64,000 bases of DNA, taken from NCBI RefSeq assembly GCF_025823185.1, contig NZ_JACKVK010000002.1, positions 124,001 to 188,000 on the forward strand. Reading direction: 5' to 3'. The stretch's first letter is position 1. Every line of letters begins with the position of its first letter. The notes under the pieces were generated by a model, which had not been told where the DNA came from, did no database searches, and saw only the letters and a list, made by a program, of their open reading frames with translations. A program made the position numbers and the translations under genes. Shown here piece by piece: positions 25,692 through 34,409 of the stretch. Source of the DNA: Mycobacterium yunnanensis (GTDB lineage Bacteria > Actinomycetota > Actinomycetes > Mycobacteriales > Mycobacteriaceae).

Positions 25692-26498
25692 ATGGATGTC
25701 GTGGTGGAGGGCTTCGTCGTGCGGGTGGACGACGTCGGACCGCGGATGAGGAGAGTCGTCCTCGACGTACCCAAGCTCGCCGACCTGAACCTGCCCGGAG
25801 TGGGCGACGAAGCCGTCGGCCTGTACTTCCCCAGCGAGCCCGACGGCCGCAATTACACGATTCGGCACCGCACCGAACGTCAGCTGACATGCGACTTCGT
25901 CCTGCACGAACGCGGCGTCGCCACCGGCTGGGCGCAGCGGGCGCGGACCGGTGACCGGGTGGTTCTGGATCACGCCCGCAGCTGGTACCGGCCCGAGAGC
26001 ACCACCGTCTGGCAGCTGTTGATCGCGGACCTGGCGGGGCTGCCAGCGCTGGCTCGCATCCTCGAGGATGGGACCAAGGGCGTCGACACATCGGTGATCG
26101 TCGAGGTCGCCGACGAGTCCGATCTCGACTACCTAGCGGTGCCGCCGGGTGTCTCGTCGACGTCGACGATCGGCAGCGGGAACGGCACCGCCGCCAGCAG
26201 GCTGCCCGAGCTCGCGCGCGCCCACTCGCATCCCGACGGCCGCGGTTACTGCTGGTTCGCCGGCGAGGCCAGCGCCACCCGCGAGGTACGCAAGCACCTC
26301 CGGGCCGATCATGGCTGGACCGCCAACCAGTACGACGTCGTCGGCTACTGGCGGTTCGACTCGGAGACCTGGGACCGGCGGTTCGAGGCGGTCAGCGACG
26401 AGATGGTAGCGGTCTACGAGAAGGCCCTCGCGGAGGGCAAGGGCGACAAGATCGCCTCCGAGGAATTCGACCTGGCCCTCGAAAGAGTTGGGCTGTAA
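25692..26498 (+). CDS. Siderophore-interacting protein (ferric-siderophore reductase, ViuB/FAD-binding-9 family)
   Basis: A 268-residue flavin reductase: FAD motif RNYTIRH at residues 53-59, the phosphate-binding CDFVLHERGVATGWAQRA, and the NAD(P)-binding C-terminal half ending WFAGEASATREVRKHLR and YWRFDSETWDRRFE, all hallmarks of the SIP family. It reduces ferric iron held by the imported siderophore in the cytosol, releasing Fe(II). It is the first gene of the uptake operon SIP-permease-permease-ATPase, directly under the IdeR-like box, with the ATG one nucleotide after the box. Confidence 0.9.
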   Translation: MDVVVEGFVVRVDDVGPRMRRVVLDVPKLADLNLPGVGDEAVGLYFPSEPDGRNYTIRHRTERQLTCDFVLHERGVATGWAQRARTGDRVVLDHARSWYRPESTTVWQLLIADLAGLPALARILEDGTKGVDTSVIVEVADESDLDYLAVPPGVSSTSTIGSGNGTAASRLPELARAHSHPDGRGYCWFAGEASATREVRKHLRADHGWTANQYDVVGYWRFDSETWDRRFEAVSDEMVAVYEKALAEGKGDKIASEEFDLALERVGL

Positions 26499-26501
26499 CC
26501 G

Positions 26502-27536
26502 TTGACCGTCGCCGCGCTCGACCCGGTGGCCGACGCCGCACGCGGCAGGCGCCATGCCCTCGGTCTGGTCATGGCCGCCGTGGTCCTGATGGCGACGTGC
26601 GTGCTGAGCTTGGCCGTCGGCACCCAGAACGTGGGCCTCGCCACGGTGTGGCACGCCGTGGTCGACTACGCCGACACCGGAAACCAGTGGATCGTGCGCG
26701 AATTGCGCATCCCGCGAACACTTCTAGGCATCGTCGTCGGCATAGCCCTTGGCCTGAGTGGCGCGTTGATTCAGGGTGTCACCCGAAACCCGTTGGCCGA
26801 CGCGCAGATTCTGGGGATCAACTCCGGAGCGGGTCTCTTCGTAGTGGCTGCGATCGCGTTCCTTGGACTGCGGTCGATCTGGTCCTACGTGTGGTTCGCG
26901 TTCGTTGGGGCCTTCGTCGCGATGGCCCTGGTGTACCTGATCGGCATGACCGGACGTGCCGTGGCCACCCCGGTCAGGATGCTGCTCGCCGGCGTGGCCG
27001 CCGGTGCGGTGATGGAGGGCATCTCCTACGGCATCCGACTGCGCAACCCCCGGGCCTTCGACGCGATGCGCTACTGGGACGCAGGTGCGCTCGACGGCCA
27101 CACGCTCGCCGTGGTCGGCGTGGTCACACCCTTCGTCGTGCTGGGAACGGCGATGTGTCTCTACGTCAGTCGGGGTTTGAATGCGGTCGCGCTCGGTGAC
27201 GATCTCGCCGTGGCCATGGGCGGCAACGTGGTTCGCACCCGCGTGATCGGTCTGCTCGCCGTCACCGTACTCGCAGGGGCCGCCACGGCGGGCGCGGGAC
27301 CGATCGGCTTCGTCGGCTTGATGGTGCCGCATGCCGTGCGGTGGTTCACCGGCCCGGACTGGCGATGGATCTGTGCGTACTCGGTGTTCCTCGCCCCCGC
27401 ACTGCTGCTGACCGCGGACGTCGTCGGCCGTGTCGTGGTCAGCCCCGGCGAACTGCCCGCAGGCATCGTGACGGCCTTCGTCGGCGCACCGGTGCTGATC
27501 TGGCTGGTGCGCCGTCGAGACGCGGCGGCCCTGTGA
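26502..27536 (+). CDS. Ferric-siderophore ABC transporter permease (FecCD family), first of two
   Basis: A 344-residue integral membrane protein of the BtuC/FecCD fold. Conserved are LRIPRTLLGIVVGIALGLSG, ALIQGVTRNPLADAQILGIN (permease signature), the EAA-like ATPase-coupling loop near LGDDLAVAMGG, and GPIGFVGLMVPHAVR. About ten membrane helices are expected. With the second permease and the ATPase it forms a ferric-exochelin importer related to FxuABC of M. smegmatis. The TTG start at 26502 is 3 nt after the SIP stop. Confidence 0.9.
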   Translation: MTVAALDPVADAARGRRHALGLVMAAVVLMATCVLSLAVGTQNVGLATVWHAVVDYADTGNQWIVRELRIPRTLLGIVVGIALGLSGALIQGVTRNPLADAQILGINSGAGLFVVAAIAFLGLRSIWSYVWFAFVGAFVAMALVYLIGMTGRAVATPVRMLLAGVAAGAVMEGISYGIRLRNPRAFDAMRYWDAGALDGHTLAVVGVVTPFVVLGTAMCLYVSRGLNAVALGDDLAVAMGGNVVRTRVIGLLAVTVLAGAATAGAGPIGFVGLMVPHAVRWFTGPDWRWICAYSVFLAPALLLTADVVGRVVVSPGELPAGIVTAFVGAPVLIWLVRRRDAAAL

Positions 27537-28591
27537 GCGCGCCCGACACCGTCGACTTCGGGAGGCGGCAGCTGATCGTCCGCCGTGAGCCGGCCATCGC
27601 GTTGCGCGCCTCGTGGCGCAGCGTCGCCGTGCTGGCGATCCTGGGTTCGGCGTCACTGGTGATGGCGGTGTTGGCACTCGGAGTCGGGCAGTACCCCGTA
27701 CCGCCCTGGCAGGTGGTCGACGTTCTGCTCGGCCGGGACACCTCATTCGCCAGCGTGCTGGTGCTCGAATGGCGGATGCCGCGAATTCTGTTGGCACTGT
27801 TGATAGGTGCTGCTCTCGGCGTATCGGGCGCGATCTTCCAGGCCTTGACGCGCAACCCGCTGGGCAGCCCCGACGTGATCGGTTTCGACTTTGGTGCCTA
27901 CGCCGGAGCGCTGATCGCCATTGCGGTGCTCGGAGGTGGCTACTACACGATCTCCATCAGTGCGGTGGTCGGCGGCCTGCTGACGGCCGTCGTGGTGTAC
28001 CTGCTGTCGTACGAGAACGGACTGGCCGGCTTCCGACTGATCATCGTCGGGATCGCGGTGGCCGCGGTGCTGAGCTCGTTCTGTCAGTGGATCATCCTGA
28101 AGATCAAATTGCACCAGGCGATCACCGCGTCGGTCTGGCAGCAGGGTTCGCTCAACGGGATGGAATGGGCCCAGGTGCTGCCCGTCCTGGGGGGTCTCGT
28201 CGTCGCGGTCGCCATCCTGGCGGTCGTCGGGCCGCAGCTGCCGATCCTGCAGATGGGCGACGACGCCGCGGGGGCACTCGGTGTCCGTCCCGGTCGAGTG
28301 CGGCTGGTGTACTTCGGCATTGGCGTGCTGCTCATTGCGGTGGCCGCTGCCGCGGCGGGCCCGATCTCCTTCGTGGCGCTCGCGGCTCCACAGCTCGCGC
28401 GCCGTCTGACCGGTGCCCCAGGGGTGGGCCTCGTCTCGGCGGCGGCAATGGGCGCCTTCCTGCTGTTGGGCAGTGACCTGATTGCCTTGCGCATCTTCGC
28501 GCCGGCCGAACTGCCGGTCGGCTCGGTGACCGTGACCCTCGGTGGGCTGTATCTCGTCTACCTCCTCGTCGTCCAGGCTCGTCGTCGGTAG
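27533..28591 (+). CDS. Ferric-siderophore ABC transporter permease (FecCD family), second of two
   Basis: A 352-residue FecCD permease: LEWRMPRILLALLIGAALGV, the signature GAIFQALTRNPLGSPDVIGF, coupling region DDAAGALGVRPGRVR, and GPISFVALAAPQLARRLTG. An N-terminal cytosolic extension of about 35 residues precedes the first helix. The GTG start overlaps the stop of the first permease by 4 bp (GTGA), so the two halves are made in equal amounts and form the heterodimeric channel for the siderophore. Confidence 0.9.
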   Translation: MSAPDTVDFGRRQLIVRREPAIALRASWRSVAVLAILGSASLVMAVLALGVGQYPVPPWQVVDVLLGRDTSFASVLVLEWRMPRILLALLIGAALGVSGAIFQALTRNPLGSPDVIGFDFGAYAGALIAIAVLGGGYYTISISAVVGGLLTAVVVYLLSYENGLAGFRLIIVGIAVAAVLSSFCQWIILKIKLHQAITASVWQQGSLNGMEWAQVLPVLGGLVVAVAILAVVGPQLPILQMGDDAAGALGVRPGRVRLVYFGIGVLLIAVAAAAAGPISFVALAAPQLARRLTGAPGVGLVSAAAMGAFLLLGSDLIALRIFAPAELPVGSVTVTLGGLYLVYLLVVQARRR

Positions 28592-28602
28592 GAGGGACGG
28601 AC

Positions 28603-29460
28603 ATGACAGATCACGTGCGACTCGGTGCTCGCGAGTTGACGCTCGGCTACGGGGCGACGACGATCGTCGACGGTCTCACCGTCGACGTCGCCGCCGGGGC
28701 CGTCACGGCGATCGTCGGACCGAACGCCTGCGGGAAGTCGACGCTGCTGCGTGGCCTGGCCCGGTTGATGAATCCCGCTGCCGGACAGGTCATCCTCGAC
28801 GGGTCGGACATCACCCGGCTGCGGACGAAGGACGTCGCCAGGAAACTCGGGCTGTTGCCTCAGTCGTCGATCGCCCCGGAGGGCATCACGGTGGCCGATC
28901 TGGTCACCCGGGGCCGCTTCCCCCACCAGACGATGCTGCGGCAGTTCACCCGCGCCGACCAACGGGCGGTCGCCGACGCGATGGCGGCCACCGGGGTGAC
29001 GGCCATCGCCGGGCGTCCCGTCGACCAGCTCTCCGGTGGCCAACGCCAGCGGGTGTGGATCGCCATGGTGCTCGCCCAGCAGACGCCGTTGATCCTGCTC
29101 GACGAGCCGACGACGTTCCTGGACATCGCCCACCAGATCGAGCTGCTCGACCTCTTCGCCGACCTCAACGCCGATCAGGGCCGGACCATCGTCGCGGTGC
29201 TGCACGATCTCAACCACGCCTGCCGATTCGCCGATGAGATCATCGCGATGAAGGCGGGGTCGATTGTGGCGCAGGGAAATCCCGCCGAGATCATCACCGC
29301 GGCCCTGGTCGAGGAGGTCTACGGGTTGAGGTGTCAGGTGATCGACGACCCCGAGACCGGCACGCCGCTCGTCGTCCCGCGGGCTTCGGCACGCATGCGC
29401 GCCAAGAGGCAGGACCCACCCGTCGTCGAGCGGCGCGACGGGGTAGACCTGCGCCTGTGA
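28603..29460 (+). CDS. Ferric-siderophore ABC transporter ATP-binding protein
   Basis: A 285-residue FecE/FepC-type ATPase with intact motifs: Walker A GPNACGKST, signature LSGGQRQR, Walker B LILLDEPT and switch His in VAVLHDLNHA. It powers the two FecCD permeases. A strong ribosome site GGAGG lies before ATG 28603, 11 nt after the second permease. It is the last gene of the SIP operon; the next gene, panD, has its own iron box 7 bp past this stop. Confidence 0.9.
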   Translation: MTDHVRLGARELTLGYGATTIVDGLTVDVAAGAVTAIVGPNACGKSTLLRGLARLMNPAAGQVILDGSDITRLRTKDVARKLGLLPQSSIAPEGITVADLVTRGRFPHQTMLRQFTRADQRAVADAMAATGVTAIAGRPVDQLSGGQRQRVWIAMVLAQQTPLILLDEPTTFLDIAHQIELLDLFADLNADQGRTIVAVLHDLNHACRFADEIIAMKAGSIVAQGNPAEIITAALVEEVYGLRCQVIDDPETGTPLVVPRASARMRAKRQDPPVVERRDGVDLRL

Positions 29461-29466
29461 ACTTTC

Positions 29467-29485
29467 TAAGGTTAGGGTAACCTCT
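29467..29485 (+). promoter_or_regulatory. IdeR-like iron box upstream of panD and the ornithine hydroxylase gene
   Basis: TAAGGTTAGGGTAACCTCT matches the IdeR consensus at 15 of 19 positions. Its core AGGTTA-GGG-TAACCT (29469-29483) is a perfect inverted repeat, the most symmetrical of the four boxes here. It lies 61 bp before panD, which has a normal ribosome site GGAGGG (29535-29540), so this transcript has a leader. Confidence 0.75.
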
Positions 29486-29546
29486 CTAAAGACCGGCTGT
29501 CGACGCGTCGGTCGTCACGGACGCCGACAACGCTGGAGGGCTAGCA

Positions 29547-29954
29547 ATGCTGCGAACCATGCTGGGGGGCAAGGTGCATCGCGCCACCGTCACCCACGCG
29601 GACCTGCACTACGTGGGGTCGATAACCCTCGACCAGGATCTCATGCGAGCTGCGGACATCCTGGAGGGTGAACAGGTCGACGTCGTCGACGTCACCAACG
29701 GGGCGCGGATCACGACGTACGCAATCACCGGTCCGGCCGGCTCGGGGGTCGTCGGAATCAACGGCGCCGCAGCTCATTTGATCAACCCGGGCGACCTCGT
29801 CATCATCATGTCCTTCCGCCAGCTCGACGGGCGGGAACTGACGACGTATGCGCCGCGGGTCGTCCACGTCGACGACCGCAACCGGATCGTCGCCCTCGGG
29901 GTCGATCCGGCGCAGCCGGTGCCCGGTTCGGTCGACCAGTTGGCGAGTCGCTGA
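29547..29954 (+). CDS. panD: Aspartate 1-decarboxylase (PanD), supplying beta-alanine to the siderophore
   Basis: A 135-residue PanD: Lys9 and the self-cleavage site Gly24-Ser25 in HYVGSITLD, which creates the pyruvoyl cofactor, then [20 protein letters not shown]. PanD makes beta-alanine from aspartate, normally for pantothenate. Here it lies in the siderophore locus behind an iron box and 1 bp overlapped with the ornithine hydroxylase gene, while the second NRPS module carries a beta-alanine-type code. It is therefore very likely a dedicated paralogue feeding exochelin synthesis (inference supported by context). Confidence 0.9.
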   Translation: MLRTMLGGKVHRATVTHADLHYVGSITLDQDLMRAADILEGEQVDVVDVTNGARITTYAITGPAGSGVVGINGAAAHLINPGDLVIIMSFRQLDGRELTTYAPRVVHVDDRNRIVALGVDPAQPVPGSVDQLASR

Positions 29955-31291
29955 TGACGCTGACCGTGAACGGCAACCATGCGCGACGAACCGACGACGA
30001 CGTCCTCGGAGTGGTCGGCGTCGGTTTCGGCCCGTCCAACCTCGGCCTGGCGATCGCCATCGAGGAATACAACGAATCTTGCGCGGACGGAAGTGAGATC
30101 ACCGCCGAATTCGTGGAGTCGAAGCCGGAATTCGGCTGGCACACGGGGATGTTAATCCCTGGGACGACGATGCAGATCTCCTTCCTCAAGGACCTGGCGA
30201 GCCAGCGCAACGTGCGGAGCCGTTACACGTTCCTGAGCTACTTGACCGAGCGCGGCCGGCTCAACGAGTTCATCAACCACCAGACGTTCTTCCCCACGCG
30301 GCTGGAGTTCCACGACTACCTGGAATGGGCCGCCGCGAGGGTCTCGGCGACGGTGCACTACGGCACGCGCGCCGTGGCGGTCCGCGACGAAGGTGACTGC
30401 CTGGCGGTCGACGTGGACGGTGCGGCGGACGGGACGCTGCGTGCCCGCGCGGTGGTCCTGGCCGGTGGTCTGCGGCCACAACTTCCCGGCGGTGTCACCG
30501 AGACGCCGCGTCAGTTCCACAACCACGAGGTGCTCGACAAGCTGCGAAGGCTGCCGTCGGTCGACCACCGCCGCTTCGTCGTGGTGGGGGCGGGGCAGAG
30601 TGCCGCCGAGGTGACCGACTACCTGCACACGACGTACCCCGACGCCGAGGTACACGGTGTGTTCGCGAAGTACGGGTACAGCCCGGCCGATGACAGTCCC
30701 TATGCGAACCGGGTATTCGACCCCGCCGCCGTGGACGACTTCTACACCGCCGAGCCGACGGTGCGTCAGCGCCTGCTCGACTACCATCGCGCGACCAACT
30801 ACTCGTGCGTCGACCTGCCTCTCATCGAGGCGCTCTACGCCCGTGAGTACGCCGAGCGGGTGGCGGGCAATCGTCGGCTCTACTTCCACGGCGCCTCGGG
30901 GATCCAGTCGGCGACCGAGGACGACGGGGGGGTACGCGTGGTCGTCGAGCATCATCCGACGAAGACGGTAGAGACCTTCGACTGCGACGCGGTGGTCTAC
31001 GCCACCGGGTTTGCCCCAATGTCGTTGCCGGACATTCTCGGTGACTTGTGCGACCCGAAGGTGTTCTCGGCCGACGGACCTGAAGTGGCGCGCGACTATC
31101 GGTTGCGGACGGCGCGTGACGTGCCGGGCGCGATCTACCTGCAGGGTGGCACCGAACACACCCACGGTCTGAGCTCGTCGCTCATCTCCAACATCGCCGT
31201 GCGGTGCGGCGAGATCGTCGAATCCATCGCCAACGACCCGGTATTCGGCCCGTCTCGCCGCCGCACGGTCGGTACCACCGCGGGAGGCTAG
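29954..31291 (+). CDS. L-ornithine N5-monooxygenase (SidA/PvdA type)
   Basis: A 445-residue flavin N-hydroxylase: FAD motif VGVGFGPSNLGLAIAIEE near residues 20-37, substrate strands MQISFLKDLASQRNVRS and YTFLSYLTERGRLNEFI, the NADPH motif VVGAGQSAAEV near residue 215, and the FATGY-like YATGFAP. It hydroxylates the side-chain nitrogen of ornithine to give N5-hydroxyornithine, the hydroxamate precursor for three NRPS modules. ATG overlaps the panD stop (TGATG). It ends convergently with the formyltransferase gene, overlapping 4 bp. Confidence 0.9.
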   Translation: MTLTVNGNHARRTDDDVLGVVGVGFGPSNLGLAIAIEEYNESCADGSEITAEFVESKPEFGWHTGMLIPGTTMQISFLKDLASQRNVRSRYTFLSYLTERGRLNEFINHQTFFPTRLEFHDYLEWAAARVSATVHYGTRAVAVRDEGDCLAVDVDGAADGTLRARAVVLAGGLRPQLPGGVTETPRQFHNHEVLDKLRRLPSVDHRRFVVVGAGQSAAEVTDYLHTTYPDAEVHGVFAKYGYSPADDSPYANRVFDPAAVDDFYTAEPTVRQRLLDYHRATNYSCVDLPLIEALYAREYAERVAGNRRLYFHGASGIQSATEDDGGVRVVVEHHPTKTVETFDCDAVVYATGFAPMSLPDILGDLCDPKVFSADGPEVARDYRLRTARDVPGAIYLQGGTEHTHGLSSSLISNIAVRCGEIVESIANDPVFGPSRRRTVGTTAGG

Positions 31292-32232
31292 GGCTGATCG
31301 GTCAGGTAGCCACCGCCGCGGCCGAAGAACTCCAGCGCGGGAAGCTCGGTGCCGTCGTCGAGGCGGACGACCTCGACGACGAGCCCCGGCGCATCGCCGC
31401 GGTGCGCGTGCGGGCCCGCCACGATGACCATGCCGGCACCTTCGGCGATGAACACCCGTCCCGGCGTGCCGCCGTACCGGCAGCGCGACACCGACGCCTT
31501 CAGGATGCGGATCCGCTGGCCCCGCCAGTACGTGACGGCATTGGGATAGGGATCGGACAGCGCGCGGACGAATCGGTCCAGTTCCTCGGCGGACCAACGC
31601 CAGTCGACGACGCTGTCCCTGGCGGAGCGCTTGTGGAAGAAGGTTCGCTCGTCGAGGTTCTGCGGTGTCCAGGTGGCGGTGCCCTGTTCGATGAGGTCGA
31701 GGGACTCGATCAAGACGTCCGGGATGAGGTCGATGGTGGCACGCACCAGGGACGTGCCGGTGTCCGTGGGGCCGATGGGGATGGACCGCTGCAGGACGAC
31801 GTCGCCAGTGTCGAGTTCGTCGTCCATGCGGTGCGCGGTGAGCCCGACTTCCGTTGCGCCGCTGATCATCGCCCAGATGACGGGGGAGAAGCCGGTGAAC
31901 TTCGGCAGCAGGGAGTCGTGCAGGTTGAGGGTCCCGTGCGGCGGGAGGTCGAACAGCTCCCTCGGCAGCCAGGTGCGCCAGTTGTTGGCGACGATGATGT
32001 CGGGGTCGGCGGCCTTGACGCGCTCGATGAGCTCCTGGTCGGGACGTTGCGCCAGGTGAACCGGGATGCCGTGGTCGCGTGCCAGCTGTTCGACGGAGTC
32101 GGCCCAAATGGCTTCGTAGGGTTGATCGCTCGGCGGATGCGTCACCGCCAGTACGACGTCGTGATGCGACTTCACGAGCGCCTCGAGGGTCCTGTGACCC
32201 CAAGTCTGGTATCCGAACGTTGCCACCCGCAT
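31288..32232 (-). CDS. fxbA: N10-formyltetrahydrofolate-dependent formyltransferase of exochelin synthesis (FxbA)
   Basis: A 314-residue member of the methionyl-tRNA formyltransferase fold: catalytic NLHDSLLPKFTGFSP with His105, DDELDTGDVVLQ, and a C-terminal domain (YWRGQRIRILKASV). In M. smegmatis FxbA formylates N5-hydroxyornithine for exochelin, and the first NRPS A domain here has the code for formyl-hydroxy-ornithine. ATG 32232 is preceded by GGAGGT with 6-nt spacing. It is divergent from mbtH and the exporter/NRPS operon across an IdeR-like box. Confidence 0.9.
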   Translation of the reverse strand: MRVATFGYQTWGHRTLEALVKSHHDVVLAVTHPPSDQPYEAIWADSVEQLARDHGIPVHLAQRPDQELIERVKAADPDIIVANNWRTWLPRELFDLPPHGTLNLHDSLLPKFTGFSPVIWAMISGATEVGLTAHRMDDELDTGDVVLQRSIPIGPTDTGTSLVRATIDLIPDVLIESLDLIEQGTATWTPQNLDERTFFHKRSARDSVVDWRWSAEELDRFVRALSDPYPNAVTYWRGQRIRILKASVSRCRYGGTPGRVFIAEGAGMVIVAGPHAHRGDAPGLVVEVVRLDDGTELPALEFFGRGGGYLTDQP

Positions 32233-32271
32233 GATCCACCTCCGATGTGTACCCGGCCATGTGTGCCTAGA

Positions 32272-32290
32272 TTTGGATAGCCTAACCTTT
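32272..32290. promoter_or_regulatory. IdeR-like iron box between fxbA and the mbtH-exporter-NRPS operon
   Basis: TTTGGATAGCCTAACCTTT matches the IdeR consensus at 15 of 19 positions, with the right half GCCTAACCT intact. It lies 40 bp upstream of fxbA and 84 bp upstream of mbtH, so one box could repress both divergent transcripts under iron sufficiency. Confidence 0.7.
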
Positions 32291-32373
32291 GATAGGGTCA
32301 GTTGGTTCCGGTGGGCGGGCCGATGGCGCGCCCGGAACCATCTCGGTTCCCAGATCACCATTGAGGAGAGCGT

Positions 32374-32619
32374 ATGTCGGGCAATCCATTCGACGACGAG
32401 ACGGCCAGCTTCTACGTATTGGTCAACGCCGAGGAGCAGCACTCGCTGTGGCCGACGTTCAAGCAGGTACCCGGTGGCTGGTCGATCGTCTTCGGGGCCG
32501 ACGGCGGGGCGAGCAGGCAGGCATGCCTCGACTACGTCGACCAGAACTGGACCGACATGCGTCCCAAGAGCCTTCGCGACCGAATGGCGGCGGCGTCAGG
32601 GGCTGACTCGACATCGTAG
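32374..32619 (+). CDS. mbtH: MbtH-family NRPS accessory protein
   Basis: An 81-residue MbtH-like protein with the family signature NPFDDE, SLWPTFKQVPGGW and DYVDQNWTDMRPKSLR, including the conserved tryptophans. MbtH proteins bind adenylation domains and enable their folding or activity; here the partner is the giant NRPS downstream. ATG 32374 follows GAGGAG. It is the first gene of the exporter/NRPS operon and ends 8 bp before the first ABC half-transporter. Confidence 0.95.
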   Translation: MSGNPFDDETASFYVLVNAEEQHSLWPTFKQVPGGWSIVFGADGGASRQACLDYVDQNWTDMRPKSLRDRMAAASGADSTS

Positions 32620-32627
32620 CCACGATC

Positions 32628-34349
32628 GTGGATTCGCCGACGCCCACGGGTGACGCGCGTGCGGGCAGCGCGATCCTGCGGCGGACCATCACCCGAAATG
32701 CCCGGCTCCTCACGGTGGGATCGTTGCTGATCTGCGGCCATCAGCTGTGTGAAGCCATGGTCCCCGTGATGATCGGCGCGGTCGTCGGTCGCGCGGTGGA
32801 AACCGGTGACGTCGGCCAGCTGATCCTCTGGATCGCGGCCCTCGCGGTGTTGTTCCTCGCCTTGACGTCCTGCTATCAGGCGGGGGCCAGGCATCTGATG
32901 CGCGCCATCGCGACGGAGGGGCACCAGCTCAGGGTCGATCTCTCGCTGCGAATCCTGCATCCCTTCCGGCTGAGGACGTCGCTGCGCAGTGGCGAATTGT
33001 TGTCCATCGCAAGCACCGACGCCGACGAGACCTCCTACCTGCTGGACTACGTGCCGCGCATCGCGGGTTCGGTGACGGCAATCGCGGTCTGCGCGGGTGT
33101 GCTGTTGTCCGTCGACGTGCCGCTGGGTCTGGCGGTGTTGATCGGCACGCCGGTCATCCTGTACCTACTGCACTTCGGCGGACCGGTCATCACCCGCCGG
33201 GTCGCCGACCAACAGGAACTTGCAGGCCGGGCCACGGCGACTTCGGCCGACTTGATCGCCGGGCTACGTCCCCTGCGTGGCATCGGGGCGGAGGAGACCG
33301 CCGCGCGCCGGTATCGCGCCGTCAGCCAGGAGGCGTTGGCCGCGACGCTGCGGGCCACTCGATCGCAAAGTGTCTACGTCGGCGTGTCCAATGCGATGAG
33401 TGCGCTGCTCGCCGTCGGGATTGCCGTGTTGGCAGGGTGGTTCGCGCTTCGCGGGCAGATTTCCATTGGAGAGCTGGTCACCGTGATCGGGCTGGCGCAG
33501 TTTCTGCTCGAGCCGTTCAAGACCATGGCCGAGGTACCGAGTTGGGTCGCCGAGGCCAGGGCGTCGGCCGTACGCGTCGGCTGGGTCGAGGACGCCCCGG
33601 TGGCGCTCACGCCTGGGTCGGCCCGCCTCGGGGCGGGTCCACACGGGCTGGAACTCGTCGACGTCGGGCACGGCTCATTGGACGGTGTCACGCTGACGGT
33701 CGAGCCCGGCGCCATGGTCGGCGTGGTCACCGCGAGCGCCGCCGATGCCGACGCCCTGATCACGGTGCTGTCCGGGCAACTCGCTCCGGGGGACTACCGT
33801 GGCGAGATCCGCATTGGCGGTGTCCCGTTCGAGCACCTCGACCCCGCCGAATCCCGCCGCACACTCCTGGTCGAACCGCACCGTGCCGACCTCTTCACCG
33901 GATCGCTGCGATCGAATCTTCTCGTCGACGGCGCCGACGACGCGCACGTGGAACTCGCGCTGCGCTCGTCGTGCGCGACCGACGTCGTCGAGGTGCACGG
34001 TGAGGGTCTCGACCACGGCGTCACGGAACGGGGCTCGAGCCTCTCCGGGGGACAGCGCCAACGCCTGACCCTCGCTCGTGCCCTGATCCGTCGCCCGCCC
34101 GTTCTGGTCCTTCACGAGCCGACGACCGCGGTCGACGCCGTCACCGAAGGTGCTGTGGCACAGGGCATCGCCGAGATGCGCCACGGTGTGGAGGCAGAGT
34201 GCTTCACCACGCTGATCGTCACCTGCAGCCCGGCGCTGCTTGCGGCGACCGACCGGGTGGTCTTCGTCGACTCGGGTCGCGTGGTGGCCACCGGGTCGCA
34301 TGTCGAGTTGATGGGGCGGTCGGACTATCGCACGGCGGTATTGCGATGA
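32628..34349 (+). CDS. ABC exporter half-transporter with degenerate ATP site (exochelin export, ExiT-like), first subunit
   Basis: A 573-residue fusion of a six-helix membrane domain (residues ~1-300) and an ATPase domain. The signature LSGGQRQRLTLARAL is perfect, but the Walker A reads VTASAADADALIT without GKS/T and Walker B is VLVLHEPTT with His replacing the Mg-binding Asp. It should pair with the next gene's product as a heterodimer in which this subunit contributes the signature to the one working ATP site. Position between mbtH and the NRPS gene points to siderophore export like ExiT. GTG start 32628 has no obvious ribosome site. Confidence 0.85.
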   Translation: MDSPTPTGDARAGSAILRRTITRNARLLTVGSLLICGHQLCEAMVPVMIGAVVGRAVETGDVGQLILWIAALAVLFLALTSCYQAGARHLMRAIATEGHQLRVDLSLRILHPFRLRTSLRSGELLSIASTDADETSYLLDYVPRIAGSVTAIAVCAGVLLSVDVPLGLAVLIGTPVILYLLHFGGPVITRRVADQQELAGRATATSADLIAGLRPLRGIGAEETAARRYRAVSQEALAATLRATRSQSVYVGVSNAMSALLAVGIAVLAGWFALRGQISIGELVTVIGLAQFLLEPFKTMAEVPSWVAEARASAVRVGWVEDAPVALTPGSARLGAGPHGLELVDVGHGSLDGVTLTVEPGAMVGVVTASAADADALITVLSGQLAPGDYRGEIRIGGVPFEHLDPAESRRTLLVEPHRADLFTGSLRSNLLVDGADDAHVELALRSSCATDVVEVHGEGLDHGVTERGSSLSGGQRQRLTLARALIRRPPVLVLHEPTTAVDAVTEGAVAQGIAEMRHGVEAECFTTLIVTCSPALLAATDRVVFVDSGRVVATGSHVELMGRSDYRTAVLR

Positions 34350-34409
34350 GCGCTTGCGCGAAGAGCCGAGGGGTGCGATGAGCGCTTGCGCGAAGAGCCG
34401 AGGGGTGCG
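34346..34409 (+). repeat. Two perfect 32-bp tandem repeats forming ATGA-linked mini-ORFs (MIRU-like)
   Basis: Copies at 34346-34377 and 34378-34409 are identical; a third ATGAGC begins the next gene at 34410. Each copy carries ATG, a GAGGGG ribosome site near its end, and reads as an 11-codon frame ([10 protein letters not shown] after Met) whose TGA overlaps the following ATG. So the first ABC stop, mini-ORF 1, mini-ORF 2 and the second ABC start are chained by ATGA overlaps. This is the arrangement described for mycobacterial interspersed repetitive units; whether the sequence belongs to a known MIRU family needs a search. Confidence 0.8.

Noticed and set aside
30152..32260. Reverse-strand 702-codon frame spanning the ornithine hydroxylase and fxbA
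   Set aside because: It is a frame-shifted shadow of both genes; the real proteins with intact motifs are in other frames.
33700..33800. Possible frameshift explaining the missing Walker A in the first exporter subunit
   Set aside because: Sequence on both sides stays in the same frame with recognisable ABC motifs, and alternative frames do not restore GxxGxGKS/T, so real degeneration is more likely.
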